Origin: Amborella trichopoda
Lineage: Eukaryota > Streptophyta > Magnoliopsida > Amborellales > Amborellaceae
DNA: 64,000 bases
Direction of reading: 5' to 3'
Assembly: GCF_000471905.2 (NCBI RefSeq)
Contig: NW_006494943.1
Span: 2,916,326-2,980,325 of the forward strand
This document shows positions 11,750 through 23,304 of this stretch, in pieces. Made by a program: the position numbers and the translations under genes. Within the stretch, counting starts at the first letter, position 1. Each line of letters opens with the position of its first letter. The notes beneath the pieces were generated by a model that was not told the origin of the DNA, did no database searches, and was given only the letters and a program-made list of their open reading frames with translations.

Positions 11750-12445
11750 ATGTCTGAGATTATGAATCATTTTAGGAATCGGAATAGCAAAATCACAGCT
11801 AGCTAGAAGATTCATATTTTTCAGAATCGACGTTTGTACAAGGGAAATTGTAGGAAACAAGATTCCTATTTTATCAGAATTGAGATGCGATCCAAATAGA
11901 ATTGTCCCTACATATATGGAATCAAGATTTCGTCCTCTTTAGAGCCGAGTTTCTTACCTATTTGGAATCAACGCTTGTAGAATAGATATTCCTTCCTATA
12001 TGAAATCATGATTCTGATATCTTTGGAGTCAAGATTATGATTTGATGCTTTTCAAAGGTTCTAAATTGTTTGTTTTGTAGTTCATGGCCATATGTTAGTG
12101 TTTCTCACTTGATGGAGGAGTCATTATATGTAGAATCCAGATTCAACAATTGTAAAATAGACATTCAACAATTGCGGTAACAAGATTCAATAAATATTAG
12201 AAAAGATATTCTATAAGTGTTGGAATCGAGATTCTTATGTAGAATCCAGATTCAACAATTGTAAAATACACATTCAACAATTGCGGTAACAAGATTCAAT
12301 AAATATTAGAAAAGATATTCTATAAGTGTTGGAATCAAGATTCTTAAAATAAGGACTTGTGATTCCTAACTTTACGGAAATAGATTCCATGAAGATTTCT
12401 TGTAAATTCTGGAATCAGGATTCCGAATTGGAATCGCAACCTTGG
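11750..12445. repeat. Degenerate GGAATC..GATTCC-rich repeat field
   Basis: Short blocks built around GGAATC and GATTCC, often facing each other (GGAATCAAGATTC), recur every 20-40 bp. A near-identical 109-bp tandem duplication is embedded at 12127-12345. No coding capacity is seen. A related cluster occurs at 47370-47500 in the KNOX gene. Confidence 0.7.
12127..12345. repeat. 109-bp tandem duplication
   Basis: Copy 1 spans 12127-12235 and copy 2 spans 12236-12345. They differ at only a few positions by eye, so the duplication is much younger than the surrounding decayed repeat. Confidence 0.9.
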
Positions 12446-12449
12446 GTAA

Positions 12450-13430
12450 GAGATTTTGTTAACTATGGTTCGTACAACTATATATATGTGTATAAAACAC
12501 ACACACACTTGAAAATGTTTTTTAAATTTATATAAAAAGATAAAGAATACTTGTTTCTTGTTTTTTAGTTCAAAATGATACTTTTACAGCCTTATTGGAC
12601 ATACAAATAATATTTTGCTTTATATAGTAAATACTTTTCATAATTATGTTTGTCGAACTACGAATATTTTCCTTAAATGAACGAGTCTCAAATTTCAGCA
12701 AGTATATTAATATTTTAGAATATATAAAATTTAAAATTTAAAATAATGTTGTACAAAAAGTTTGACATTTCCTTGCACAAGGAATTGCTTTCATTTATAA
12801 CGATTCCGTTGCATTAAACACATGCTTGCATGGCATGGTGGTAGCCTTTCTTGCCCATCATCCACACGTCAGATGTTCCATTCTTGTCCCTCACTTTTAC
12901 ATTTTAGAAAAGCAAACTTAAAAGCCCAATTCAAATTTCAAAAGACCAATTCAAAAGTCCAATTCAAATTCCAAGGTGTGCATGGCAATTCAAATTTTAA
13001 AAAGTACTAGGTAGCAATCTCTTTATAGCCCATTTCAAATCTCAAAAAAGTAGTCCACGGGAATGGATACGACTTGGACCAAAACAATACGCTCTACCGC
13101 ATGGGCCAACTTCTTTTAAGTGCAAGACACTATTAAAAAGTCTCAATACGCACTGATTTCCCATGGACAAACTCAACACGTCCAGATGGCATGTCATATA
13201 CGTGTCAACATGTGTTGACACGTGACAAGGGGACATGGAGTATCTATATAACACAACTCATGAGACATTCGAGTTTGTGAATAATGGCTGCCCGCAACGT
13301 TATTAGAGACATCTGAAGCACCAGAATGTTTGAAATGGGTGGGATTTATCAAGATGATCCTTATGCCTAGCAAAAGAAATCTACAATACCATGCAGCCAC
13401 TATGCCTTCAAACCTCTCCACTGCATTGTC
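12450..13430. other. AT-rich non-coding sequence
   Basis: No gene is seen. A short run of CCAATTCAAATT-like phrases lies at 12925-12985. A perfect 10-bp-arm palindrome (CGTGTCAACA / TGTTGACACG, 2-bp centre) is at 13201-13222. Confidence 0.5.
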
Positions 13431-13518
13431 CCATTAGGATGAGTCTACCTAGGCACAGAGGGGGCCCAGATATATATAGGGTAGTCTCTGTGCCACAACG
13501 TATCTCTTTAGCAAGCTC

Positions 13519-13785
13519 TTAGTGTCTATTGACGGTGACGTCCACCCCCATCAGTTTAGCTTTGTCCATGTTTATTCTCAGGCCCATGGTGAGCTCGAAA
13601 CACCTTGGGAACAACAACAGGCTATCAACTTGGTGAGTGGTGGCATTGTAGAAGACAAGCATGTCGTCTAACAAATTGGTAATGGAGCTATTAAAGATTT
13701 TTGTGATTATAACAAAGAGGAAGAGACAAAGAGTCTTCTTGGCAGAGGCAACTCGAAGAATGAAAGAACCACTAAGGACTCTCAT
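13519..13785 (-). mobile_element. L1 reverse transcriptase fragment
   Basis: The 88-residue minus-strand frame contains LCLFLFVIITKIFNSSI, then DDMLVFYNATTHQVDSLLLF and MGLRINMDKAKLMGVDV. This is L1 reverse transcriptase around the catalytic DD box; the expected Y/FAD before it is replaced by LLD. Both edges are abrupt, so it is a small relic. Confidence 0.75.
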
Positions 13786-13799
13786 TTATGATGATTGAA

Positions 13800-16040
13800 A
13801 TGAAAGGTGTGGCTATGTGGAAGTCAAGGTATTAAATTCAAAAAAAAATTTATATTTTTATTTAAAATACCTGAAATCCACTTACATGGGCCACATTATG
13901 TTGCTGTAAAATTAAAATAATGCCCTAGATACAACCTAGGATCTTTACTTTCACTGGCAAGAGAAATAGAAACTATCCAAGAACTTAAAATTATCTTCCA
14001 CTATAATTTTTAGCACAAAATAAGTTCCTGAAAATTTATAGAAAAATAGAAAATAATACTAGAAATTAATTAAAACTACTGGAAAGACTTACTGGAAGAT
14101 GCCTGGAGTTACCCTACCGGGACTTGGTACACCCCACGCCCGATTCCCTTACCAACAATGCACTTTTACTCTTTAAAGTGTTGCTGGAAATTCTAAGATA
14201 TGGAAGCTTTATAGGCAATACTTCTTTCTCTAGGGTTTTAGATAGCTCAAAAATAAATTAGGGTTTATAGAAGCCTTATGGGAACAAATTAAGGCTGAAT
14301 CTTGAGAGTTGATCTCTCTCTAAAGTAGACTTCTCCCCTCTTTCTTCAAAATACAGCAACTCTCTCTTTTTTATTTTAAAGATCCTCCTTTTCTTTATTT
14401 TATGAAGGTTACTCAAAGAAGGAGATAGAAAGAGAGAGAAGTGACTCTCTATGGAGGAGAGAGAGGGTGGCATGAGTTCTAAAAGAGAGAGAATTTTAGG
14501 CGTGGGAGAGAGGATCTAGTGGTTTGAAAGAGGTTTAAACTAGATCCTTTTATAGAAGGAAATCTATTTCCTAATTTGAATAAGATTCCTTCTAAGTATT
14601 GCCTTCTCCTGTTTCCAGCTAAACCTCTAGGATAAATAGAAAATTTATGTAGTAAGAGAGATACAATTAGAGTCATCCATCCAAAAAATCAGCCATAGAT
14701 TTTAGGTGGAAAGATGGGAACCTTTTCCCCTTAGAATTTGACCCAAGTCCAACTCCTATTCAAAATTGAAATATAATCAAATCTTAAACTTTAGCTAGAC
14801 CGCCTATTTAAATTTGAAATACAATTAAATTTAAAGATTATCTAGATCTTTAGATTTCCCATAAGGACAAGACACCAAACCTAATAATAGTTCTCATCTT
14901 ATCTATTAACTAGTTTTAAAAATTTGAACTGTAAATATAAGAAAGTGGGGCATGCCCCCTCCCCCTTTCTCCTATAAAGGTGGCGTGCCCACCTTTTCTT
15001 TAAAAAAAAAAACCTTTAATAAAGTGGGGGGGAGCCCATTTTACCTTGCAAGTGGCATGCCACTATTTTGCTGAAGTAGTGAGGTGCCTCCCCTAGGCAA
15101 TTAGAAAGTGGCACGCCACCCTAGAAGGCCAATGGGCCCCACATGGGTGGCACACATGTGGGCGTTGGATCCTTGGTCCCCGCACGTGTTGTGAAAAGTT
15201 CTAAAATTTCATAAATATTCTTCTATAAAAAATAAGATAGAAATAATATTTTAAAATTCTAAAAATATATTTAAAAATCAAAGAACATTTATAATATCAA
15301 AATAAAATATATTAAGAGTGGACTGGTACCAATGGGTCAAAATAAGCGACACTAAGACCACTGCATTCACCCCAGAAACCATGATCCAATATTGTTCTTT
15401 TATCCAACGCAACAATGTTTCATGACCCCACAGTCTCTTTGCAAGGGTCCATGATTAGCTTATCAAAGTTGGATAATAAACAGTGGGACCATAACCCTGA
15501 AATGTGGTTATCAGTTCCTCCCTTTAAGAGCAAGTCTAACGCTTGTCACCACAGTGCAAAAGGAGCTCTCTTCATGCACATGTACACATAGCCCTCTATA
15601 GGGCTGCTTCCCATGTGGTTGTCGTCCGTACATGCCGTGCGGAAGTTTGTTGAGGTTTTGGCTCTTCCTCTCACATGCCTAGAACCGCACATAGAAGACC
15701 ACACAGTTCTCTTGGCCTACAAACATGATCCCTGGGTATCTGTCCGACCTCAACACGGAATAACCAATTGCAAACCCTTCTCGGTAGTCCCACATGCCCA
15801 GGGCCATAAACTACCCAACCCTTAGTCAATCAACACACATACACCCACTGAAGTACATATTCCACTATAAATATCATTTTTACAAACTCTCTAAGCCTTT
15901 AAAGGCCATAAACCCAAACACAAAAAGTAGGTAGAAGAGATGCATCCTAAAGAATCCATTACCACCAATTTGGGGCAAATCGCATCCAAGTCAAACCCTA
16001 CCCAAGGTCTCTCGATCTACGTGGTCGTGCATGTTCTCCA
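13800..16040. other. Non-coding sequence with GC-rich palindromic island
   Basis: No domain is recognisable. At 14940-15190 the sequence turns GC-rich and carries repeated small palindromes: GTGGCATGCCAC, GTGGCACGCCAC and GGTGGCGTGCCCACC. The open frame at 15613-15825 has no motif. The block may be an insertion that separates the L1 pieces at 13.5 and 16.3 kb. Confidence 0.45.
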
Positions 16041-16076
16041 TGTTGAGCTTTAGAATTAGCCCAAGGGTTTTTTATT

Positions 16077-16286
16077 GGTGCCTGGAACTAATGTGCTATC
16101 AGAGATCCATCCAAGATTTGATGGTCTTGCAAAAAGGATCCCTTAAGTGGTGAAATGACCTAGTTCAGAACCAGGTATTGGTTCCTAGCACTCATGTATT
16201 ATCAGAAATCCATCCAAGATTTGACAGTTTTGATGAAAGGATCCCTTGAGTTGTGAAATGACCTAGTTCAAAACCAGTACCAGACA
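16077..16286. repeat. Tandem duplication, period about 104 bp
   Basis: Two adjacent copies share GTGCCTGGAACTAATGTG-like starts, CATCCAAGATTTGA and GTGAAATGACCTAGTTCA. Copy 2 starts near 16180. The differences are scattered substitutions, so it is an old duplication. Confidence 0.85.
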
Positions 16287-16319
16287 AGAAGTAAGGACTT
16301 GGATAGGAGGAGCAATCAG

Positions 16320-17420
16320 TTGATTAGACTTAGTGGTCTTAAATCTTTCAGCTCTTCAGCGCCTTCTTTCTTTGGATTCAGGGCTATGAAGTTGGATATC
16401 ATCCCCTGGTGGATGAAAACCCCTTTGAAAAACTCAAAGAACACCACCTAGATGTTCAAAGGCTAGGCAATTCCAACGATAGTGGAACACAGCAATAGGA
16501 AAACCATCCAGGCTGAGAGCTTTGTCATGACCAAGTTCAGCAACAGCCTTGCTGATTTTGGAGTCCAATAAAGGTGACTCTAACCACTCAATGCTCTCCC
16601 TTTATATGGTTCGAATATTCAAGTTTTAGAGAGTTGGTCTTGCCTGACCTGGGGTGGTGTAGGTTCTTATAGTGTTCTGTGATGATTTGGTTGACTTCTT
16701 GTGGCTCATCTTAACAATGCTCAATTTGAAGGATAATGCTAGCCCTTCAGCAGTTCTTGTCTTATCGAAAAAGGTTGTGCTCTAGTCGCCCTCTTTGAGC
16801 CACTTGCTCCTTGAGCAACTGTGCCAAAAAATCTACTCTTCTTGCTTGCCGACCTTTCCAAACTCAATTTGGCCTCTAATTCTCTGCACTCTTTTCCCTG
16901 GGTTCAATCTCTGGTTTCAGTAATCAAAACTAGATTGCTGATTTTGTTGAGTTAGGCTTCATTCTTCGAGAAAAATTCACCAAACTGCTCATACCCATTG
17001 TTTGAGCTTCTCCTTCAAGAATGTAATTTCTTGTAGTCTATTAGGTGATACGGCTCTGGGTCCTTGAGCAGTATCAACTCAAAGTGGAAGGTTTTGAGAC
17101 CATTTGGAGCAGGTTCAGTATCTAAGAAGATGGGAGTGAGATTAGAGTGGGTTCAGGCAGAGTTCTAGAGTGAATTCCTTGAAATTCGTCTTCTCTTCCC
17201 ATATGAGAGAAATTATAAACCTACCTAGTGTGCTCAAGACAGAGCGATTCAAGTGGTTGGACCATGTGTAAGAGGCACCATTGAGAGGAAGGTCAACAAG
17301 GTTGTTCTGAAAAAGAAAAACCGATAAACAAGCCATATTGGCTGTAATGCATCTATCTTTGTCTTTTTTCAAAAGTACATTTGGTGACGTTCAAGTTGAC
17401 ACCAATGCACCAGGGGATCA
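16320..17420 (-). mobile_element. L1-type LINE fragment: endonuclease and start of RT
   Basis: The minus-strand frame at 17142-17372 reads NNLVDLPLNGASYTWSNHLN and STLGRFIISLIWEE, the C-terminal part of LINE endonuclease. At 16400-16520 the sequence gives DGFPIAVFHYRWN, the first conserved block of L1 reverse transcriptase. The fragment breaks off near 16300. Decay is heavy. Confidence 0.75.
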
Positions 17421-17639
17421 AACATGTCCTAGTTTTACCAAGAAATATTTCCTGAGGTTCAATCTATTAAGCCCACAAACTGTTGTGAATCTACATGTGT
17501 AATTATTTAAGCCTCTAGAGAGAAAAATTGACCAAGAATTGTCCTATGCAAGACTGTGACGGAACAAGGATAGGTTAAGGGAGTCTAGTTTTGTTTTTAT
17601 GACCTAGAATATTGGAATAGTATTTTCAGATCTAGTTGA

Positions 17640-18006
17640 GATGAGGATGTTGAGATGAATAAGTGGCAAGATATGAAATGATAGAATTCGGAACGATCAC
17701 ATCAAAGGGAACTTAGGGATAGCTCCAATAGGGGATAAGATGAGGGAAAGTAGACTTAGGTGGTCTTCCCAAGTGCAGTGCCGACCTAGAATAGCACCAG
17801 TTAAGAGGGGCAATTTGGTTCAAATGGAAAGGCTCTAAAAGGGCAAGGGGAAGCTCTAAAAAACATGGATGGAAGTAGTGAGACGAGTTATGGTCACTTA
17901 GGGTTTGACTGAGGGTGTGGCCCTTGACAGAGTGGAATAGCAGAACATGATTCGTGTAGCCGACCCCAAATAGTTAGGATAAGGCTCGAATGATGATGAT
18001 GATGAT
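17640..18006 (+). mobile_element. RTE LINE 3' end with trinucleotide tail
   Basis: The plus-strand reading starts MRML and runs through GNLGIAPIGDKMRESRLRW to a final RVADPN block. It then ends in a GAT/ATG trinucleotide run at about 17990-18006, the simple-repeat tail usual for RTE elements. The 5' end is truncated at about 17640. It lies opposite in strand to, and between, two L1-derived blocks. Confidence 0.8.
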
Positions 18007-18179
18007 TTTCTGATCTGGTTGACAATTGAATTTTCATTATGAGTTCACCTAATCAAGCATTCCATGCCACTATTCTCATTTAGGAAGGGATGGGAAAGTG
18101 TTGATGCATATGGAAGCGTCAACAACTCTGATCCTCGATAATAGATAAGCTAGGGGCTGAGGGCACGGGGATTCATGTT

Positions 18180-20280
18180 CCCAGATTTCGTTTATGTTTT
18201 ATGGAAAGTTTAGTCTTTGTGTTCTCTGCAACTTTTTCCTATGGAAGTGGCTTCCTTGATGGAATCTCACTTAAATGACTTTCTAATTTCGCTAACCGGT
18301 CCGTCGTACATGAACTCCATGACTCAAAGCGGTTGATCAATTTTCCTTCCACTCTTATCATTTCTTTCAGTTTCATCCAATCTGCAGAGAAAAATACTCT
18401 CAATCTGATATAGGGAATCAAGTTTCTCCAGTATGCCTTCCATATTATTGGGGTTCCAAGGTCAAGAATTTAGCGGTAGGGAGTGATATCTTGTGTTTGG
18501 GACCAGCAAAAACTTTAAGATGGAGAAGGAAAGGCCACTGAAACTTGTGTATGTTTTTGGTGGTATGGTATTCGATTTCTTGGGAAAGTCAAGAGTTGGG
18601 TAGCAAAAGGCGGGGGAAGGGAGGTAAAGGTGGGAAGAAGGGGGTATGGTATTTGAAATATTGGGAAAGCCAGGTTTTGGGTAGCAAAAGGTGGGAGAAG
18701 GGGGGCTAGAAGAGGTGTTGGTTAAAGGTTTTCTATAAATTTCTGGATGTCCAAGAGAGATTGGCTTTTCCAAAGCTACAGAAAGAAGGATAGGGGTGTA
18801 AACCATTTCCAGGGGTATAGTTAGACAATTTGTGGTGTCTATTTGGAGAACCATTGAAACACTAGGTTGAGAGATTTGGAGAACCGGAATGGTGGATTGG
18901 ATATAATGGGCAAGGGTGCTGGATTTTTAATATTCTTGCCTTTGACCAGGCTTGGTTTTCAATCCACTCAAACTATACGTGTTTGACACTAGGAGGTTGA
19001 CCTCAAAAGGGCCAATGGTATTTGTAGGAGACGTATTACAGGGATCGCAGTTGTGGAGGGTGGAAGGAGAGCAGGAATGAGGTGAGAATTATGCTGTATG
19101 ACGAGAGAGAGGGCAGAAGGCCATTGGGTAAGGGAGGGTAATAGATTGAGGGGTTTTCTTGGGCTGATTGTATCTGGAGCATCAGCATTGGAATGACGGA
19201 CGATTTGATGGCACAGGCTACAGAAACTATTGTGGTGGGAGTCATGGCAGAGGGAAAACATTAGTTAGTGTGAGGTGGTGGTGGTTCAATGGACAGTGTG
19301 GAAGGTTCCGGTCCGTCCAAGTAGTTGCATCTATGTACAAGACATGGCTGGCCTTGGGGATATCATTGCCAAGGTGGTCTTGAGATGGCATGATGGGAGA
19401 CTGTCCCATTGTTCAAAGCTTAATGTGGATGACGTAAGGCATCTTGAAGGAGAAGAAACAACCAGAGCAATGGTCGCCATCTGATTCAGGTCTGGCTTGA
19501 TGGCCGATAAGGATTTAGAGAGGGAAGGATGTCCAGTAGCCGATGAAGTTTGATTCAACATTGAAGTCAAAATTGGTTTAAGATTTGGATTTGAATTGGG
19601 GGACGACAGCCATGGTTGATAGGGATGGACCATGTGGCTTTGAGTAGGGTAGGCCATTTGGATGACACGAGTTCTTATTCAATTTAAATTTAAATTCGAA
19701 TTTGAATTCAAACTTGCTTTTGAATTCGACTTATGGGGGAGTGTATGGCTCTTTATCTCCAGGTATTTCCACCTAATGCGTTCAACCTGCTCCACATGTC
19801 ATCGGAAGGTTGGATGTGACAATGACCCGCCTCTTCACCACATCATCAATTCTTTCGCACTCTCTTTTGCGGTTGATGGATGGCCTTACCTTTTCTGTTG
19901 AATTTTCATGTGAACCTGGATCCGCAAGCCTTTGTGGTCATGCTCCAGATTATTTACCTTGATACTGAGCGAGTGTGGGATAAGTCAAAGGTGATTTCCC
20001 AAATGGTACCCCAACACTATCTTAGATTTCTCGGTCATGGTCGATATGGACCAGGAAGCATGATTGAGCAATGTTCAGGTTGATGAACTTGATGGTTTTG
20101 CATTTTCGATTACGATATGTAGGAAGCTGAGTGGAACGAGCCAAATGAGTTTCAGTCCACCTTGAGAAGCCTCCACGAATATCATCGGTCTGCCCGAAAA
20201 TCATGGTACCATGAATGCAACAGTATACCATGGACTTTGATCCATATTTTCTGCTTTTCCCTAGCTCCCAAGGATTGCTG
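18180..20280 (-). mobile_element. Possible LINE ORF1 region, heavily decayed
   Basis: Minus-strand frames at 18239-18421, 18462-18854, 18989-19261, 19331-19657 and 20022-20231 are Ser/Pro-rich or basic (GGFSRWTETHLARSTQL). They lie just 5' of the L1 endonuclease fragment at 16.3-17.4 kb, once the RTE tail is set aside. That position suggests an ORF1, but no DUF4283 or zinc-knuckle motif is clear. An 81-bp, 27-codon duplication lies at about 18564-18726. Confidence 0.4.
18564..18726. repeat. 81-bp in-frame tandem duplication
   Basis: TATGGTATT...GGGTAGCAAAAGG occurs twice with a period of 81 bp. On the minus strand it encodes two copies of a Pro-rich segment ending in SNTIPP. The length is a multiple of three, so it may have arisen while the frame was still coding. 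Confidence 0.8.
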
Positions 20281-20299
20281 CGATGGTTTAAACTAAAGA

Positions 20300-21100
20300 A
20301 GGGCCTTTGAAAGACATACTTGTGGTCTGTGATGGCAAAGAGAATATAATACCTCCATCATCCAATAATCTGCAAAAGACTTGAGTAGTGTTAACTTTTT
20401 TGCCCAATTTGTGATGCCTTTAAGGTCAGCTCACAAGATTCTTTCCAATCTCTTGCAAAGTTGGTGAGTGTGCCATCAGTTATAGAAATTTGTGTAAGTA
20501 GAAATGAGGAGTGTTGGTAAGATGAAGGGTCTAGGGAAGTATTTTGATTGTATAACTGGCTTTGGCTAGATGGTTGAGATGGTGGTCTAGGATAACACTT
20601 ATTGTCTTTGATGGAAAGGGTCCAAAGTTGTGACTAGAAAGAGCAAAGGTTGCGTAAAGGTGGGAAGGGATGAGTTAGTGCGCTGTTGATGGGTGGGTTA
20701 CTCGACAATCAAGAATACAGGGCAGGTGGTTGTATCATTGCTAAGAGGGGTTATTGTTCAATTGTCTCCCCATAATCCCTGATGAAAGATGTCATGTCTA
20801 TATGTAATGGGTTATTGTCTGTTGTCTTGTCATTGCCACCGATGAAAGAAAATGTGGCCGGATTGTTTAAGCATTACATTTATACCCAGCCTCTAAAGCT
20901 CTCCATTGCAATCTCTAAATTGTGGATTCAAAATCCACACTAACCTAACCAAGAGACGGTTAAAAGAGAAAAGAGAAAAAAGAAAAAATGAAGATTGCAA
21001 CCTATATGAACTTCATTAAATATGACATTTTCTATCCTACACTACATGTCAAAATTTCTTACCCAGTAAATTGCACAAGAAAAAAGAAGATGGAGAGAAC
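20300..21100. other. No gene recognised
   Basis: No conserved motif, long frame or clear repeat. It lies directly downstream of the last visible exon of the RRM-like gene and is probably part of its next intron. Confidence 0.4.
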
Positions 21101-21104
21101 ATAC

Positions 21105-22551
21105 ATGCCAAGCGGAACGAATGTCCTATTGTACTCAACTTTGATATCCTCAACAGTCAAATTACACCCATCAAAGAAATGGATGAGATCCGTTTTCAAT
21201 GCATTTCGACCGAAGCCAGTCAACCTTCCATACGTTAGACCTGAAAACGAGGGATATACAAACCGCCAAATAACTCTCATTATTGAACTTAGCAAGATAT
21301 GACAAATAAATAAATCTCAAGTATCATCACTACTCTAACAAAATAAAATGCCGTACAGAATTAAGGAAACTAATGACTCCAACACCAGGCAGCAAGAATT
21401 GCTCTTATTCTTGAAATAATAGTTGGCATTAATAGAATATATTCCCAATGAAACAACCAGCTGAATGGTACTTTCCATGACTTCGTAATCGGGACTCAAG
21501 CTAAATAATCGAACCTAGTAAATTATGCAACAATAATTGCCAGGAGGAGAAAGAATTAAATCATGAACAAATACAACATCACAACTTCTCTATGAAAATC
21601 ACGATAAAGTAAAAAAGAATTATGTTTAAAAGAGTTACTAAATTGTATCATCATAGGAAACCACCATGTTCGGAAGTCATGGAGTCATATTTTTTTGGGT
21701 TTACTTTAGATTTACGAGCAATGCTCTCACAATAGCTAGTCCAATCAAACATCAATTATGCTCTTCTTACCCTTGTAATTGCAATTTGTTGGTCCTTAGC
21801 AACAGCAAAGCATCAAAGAGAAACTAAATAAACAAAATAAAGTAAATGTAACAAGCTCGTTAATTTCAGAGCAAATCCTCACAATGAAAATAATCTGAGT
21901 TTTGAAAAGCTCAGAAATGGGGACCTGAGTATTGCAGAATCCGAATGAATTTATAAACATCTGTATATTAGCCATGAAATGAGGAGCTGAGTTTTGATCA
22001 GGTTTTGAAAGTTCAACCACTTTCAAGTACAAAAATTTTCAAGAATCTGGTAGGATTGAGAGTATTTATCATTCTGATACCAAGTCTATTTTACAAACTT
22101 CTGAACGAGAGACAGAGGGGTGTCTCTCCAAGAATGAAGAACCAAGAAGGAGGGCATCTACATTCCTATAACAAGATGATCAATCTCCAAACTTGCCAAA
22201 AGGTAGTCAGAAAGAGAGAGAGAGAGAGAGAGAGAGTTGTATACAAGTTAAAGGAGAGAGAAAGGGAGAGACTGTATGTGTGAGTGTGTTGTGCATGGGC
22301 TGAAGAAACAAAATGGATTGAAAGAAGTAAAGACGAAAAAAAATGGTGGAATGAAAACCTTTAGGAGGTGGTTGCAGAAAAGGATCCACTGGCGAAGAAG
22401 CTCCTTCCTCTTGTTGTTGTTGCTGCTCAGAGCCAGCAGTGCAGAAAGCCCTACATCGACCATCCGGAAGAAGAGGGAGACCGCGTTTAGTATTAGGGTT
22501 TTGAGTGATATTGGATTTGAGCGCGTGCCCAAACACTTTCAACCTCAACAT
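21105..22551 (-). CDS. Partial gene: probable mitochondrial RRM-like protein, exons 1-2
   Basis: Exon 1 is 22551-22359 (start ATG 22551-22549) and exon 2 is 21240-21105. Joining them at AAAG|GT and TTTTCAG|GTC restores one frame, PPPKGLTYGRLTGFGRNALK, followed by DLIHFFDGCNLTVEDIKVEY and NRTFVPLGM. This resembles the first RRM-like domain of plant organelle-targeted RNA-binding proteins. The N-terminus (MLRLKVFGHALKSN...RCRAFC) is basic, lacks acidic residues and looks like a mitochondrial transit peptide. A GLTAGSEQQQQQ-type Q/E tract follows. Exon 2 ends in phase 2 at a good donor, GTATGT. I could not find exon 3 in the next 11 kb on the minus strand, which is full of LINE debris. Either a very long intron continues left or the gene is truncated. 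Family naming is tentative; the exon structure is well supported. Confidence 0.65.
22213..22236. repeat. (GA)n microsatellite
   Basis: Uninterrupted GA dinucleotides within intron 1 of the RRM-like gene; (CT)n on the coding strand. Confidence 0.95.
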
Positions 22552-22662
22552 CCTCTCTTTCCCCCTCCCTCAATCTCCTGTGCAGGACAACGCTGAGAGG
22601 GATGAAACAGCGATTCCTTCGTTAAGAGCTAGCGTTTCAGTTCACGGGTTGACGGCATTTTT

Positions 22663-22868
22663 AGGGTATGTTTGTTATGCATTAAATTGCTTTCGTGGAA
22701 GTATTTTCTCCCGAGAATAAGTCCCTGCGTGATTACATGCGGAAGTTCTTTCACACCGCGTGAAAAGTTGTGCCACGCGAAAAAAACTCCCATATCTAAT
22801 AATTTGGGGAGATCTTTTGTATTAACATACTTTCACAAAAATATTTTTACATGCGTCAAACGTGCCCT
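22663..22868. mobile_element. MITE, hAT-like ends
   Basis: The left end AGGGTATGTTTGTTATGCA and the right end, reverse-complemented, AAGGGCACGTTTGACGCATG are imperfect inverted repeats of about 20 bp. The roughly 206-bp body has no coding frame. It sits about 110 bp upstream of the RRM-like gene's ATG. Target duplication is not clear. Confidence 0.65.
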
Positions 22869-22920
22869 TAATCGAAAACTTGAAGTGCACACCCGAAAAA
22901 AGTTAGGAAAATCAGAAGCA

Positions 22921-23272
22921 ATAGAGCCGAGGCTCTAAACATCAAAGTAAAATGCACTTTAAAATAGTGTCGAAAAATATGGTTTCGATATTGAAAATCT
23001 TTCTTACAGCTTTAAAATATATTTTTCATCTTTAATTATAAAATTTAAAGCTTCAAAAATAGTGAAGATCGAACAGATATATAAAAACTTGAGACAGTCC
23101 AAAAATGCATTACAAGATGCATTATTTCCAAAACTTGAAATTCATTTTTTTCTCATGCTCATGCATCATGATGTCGAGATGATCAATTTGAGGATATTTG
23201 AACATCAGAACAATCTTTTCTAATTAAATTTTTGAGGTGGGCTCTAATTTGATTGTTTAGAGCCTCGGCTAT
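22921..23272. mobile_element. MITE family A, copy 1
   Basis: Ends AGAGCCGAGGCTCTAAACA and, inverted, TAGCCGAGGCTCTAAACAAT form terminal inverted repeats. The internal hallmarks TTATAAA.TTTAAA, CATGATGTCGAGATGATCAA and the length of about 350 bp are shared with copies at 23305, 26140, 36280, 37164, 39076 and 39472. Confidence 0.8.
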
Positions 23273-23304
23273 ATATAAACTTTTTCATTTTGTATGAGGG
23301 TGTA

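Noticed and set aside
19662..20083. Plus-strand frames near 19.7-20.1 kb
   Set aside because: No motif; neighbouring frames and context favour decayed minus-strand LINE sequence.
22248..22532. Second minus-strand frame overlapping exon 1 of the RRM-like gene
   Set aside because: Out of frame with exon 2; hydrophobic low-complexity translation.
22276..22596. Plus-strand 106-aa frame with Leu-rich segment
   Set aside because: Antisense of exon 1; the Leu run is the complement of the CAA/Gln tract.
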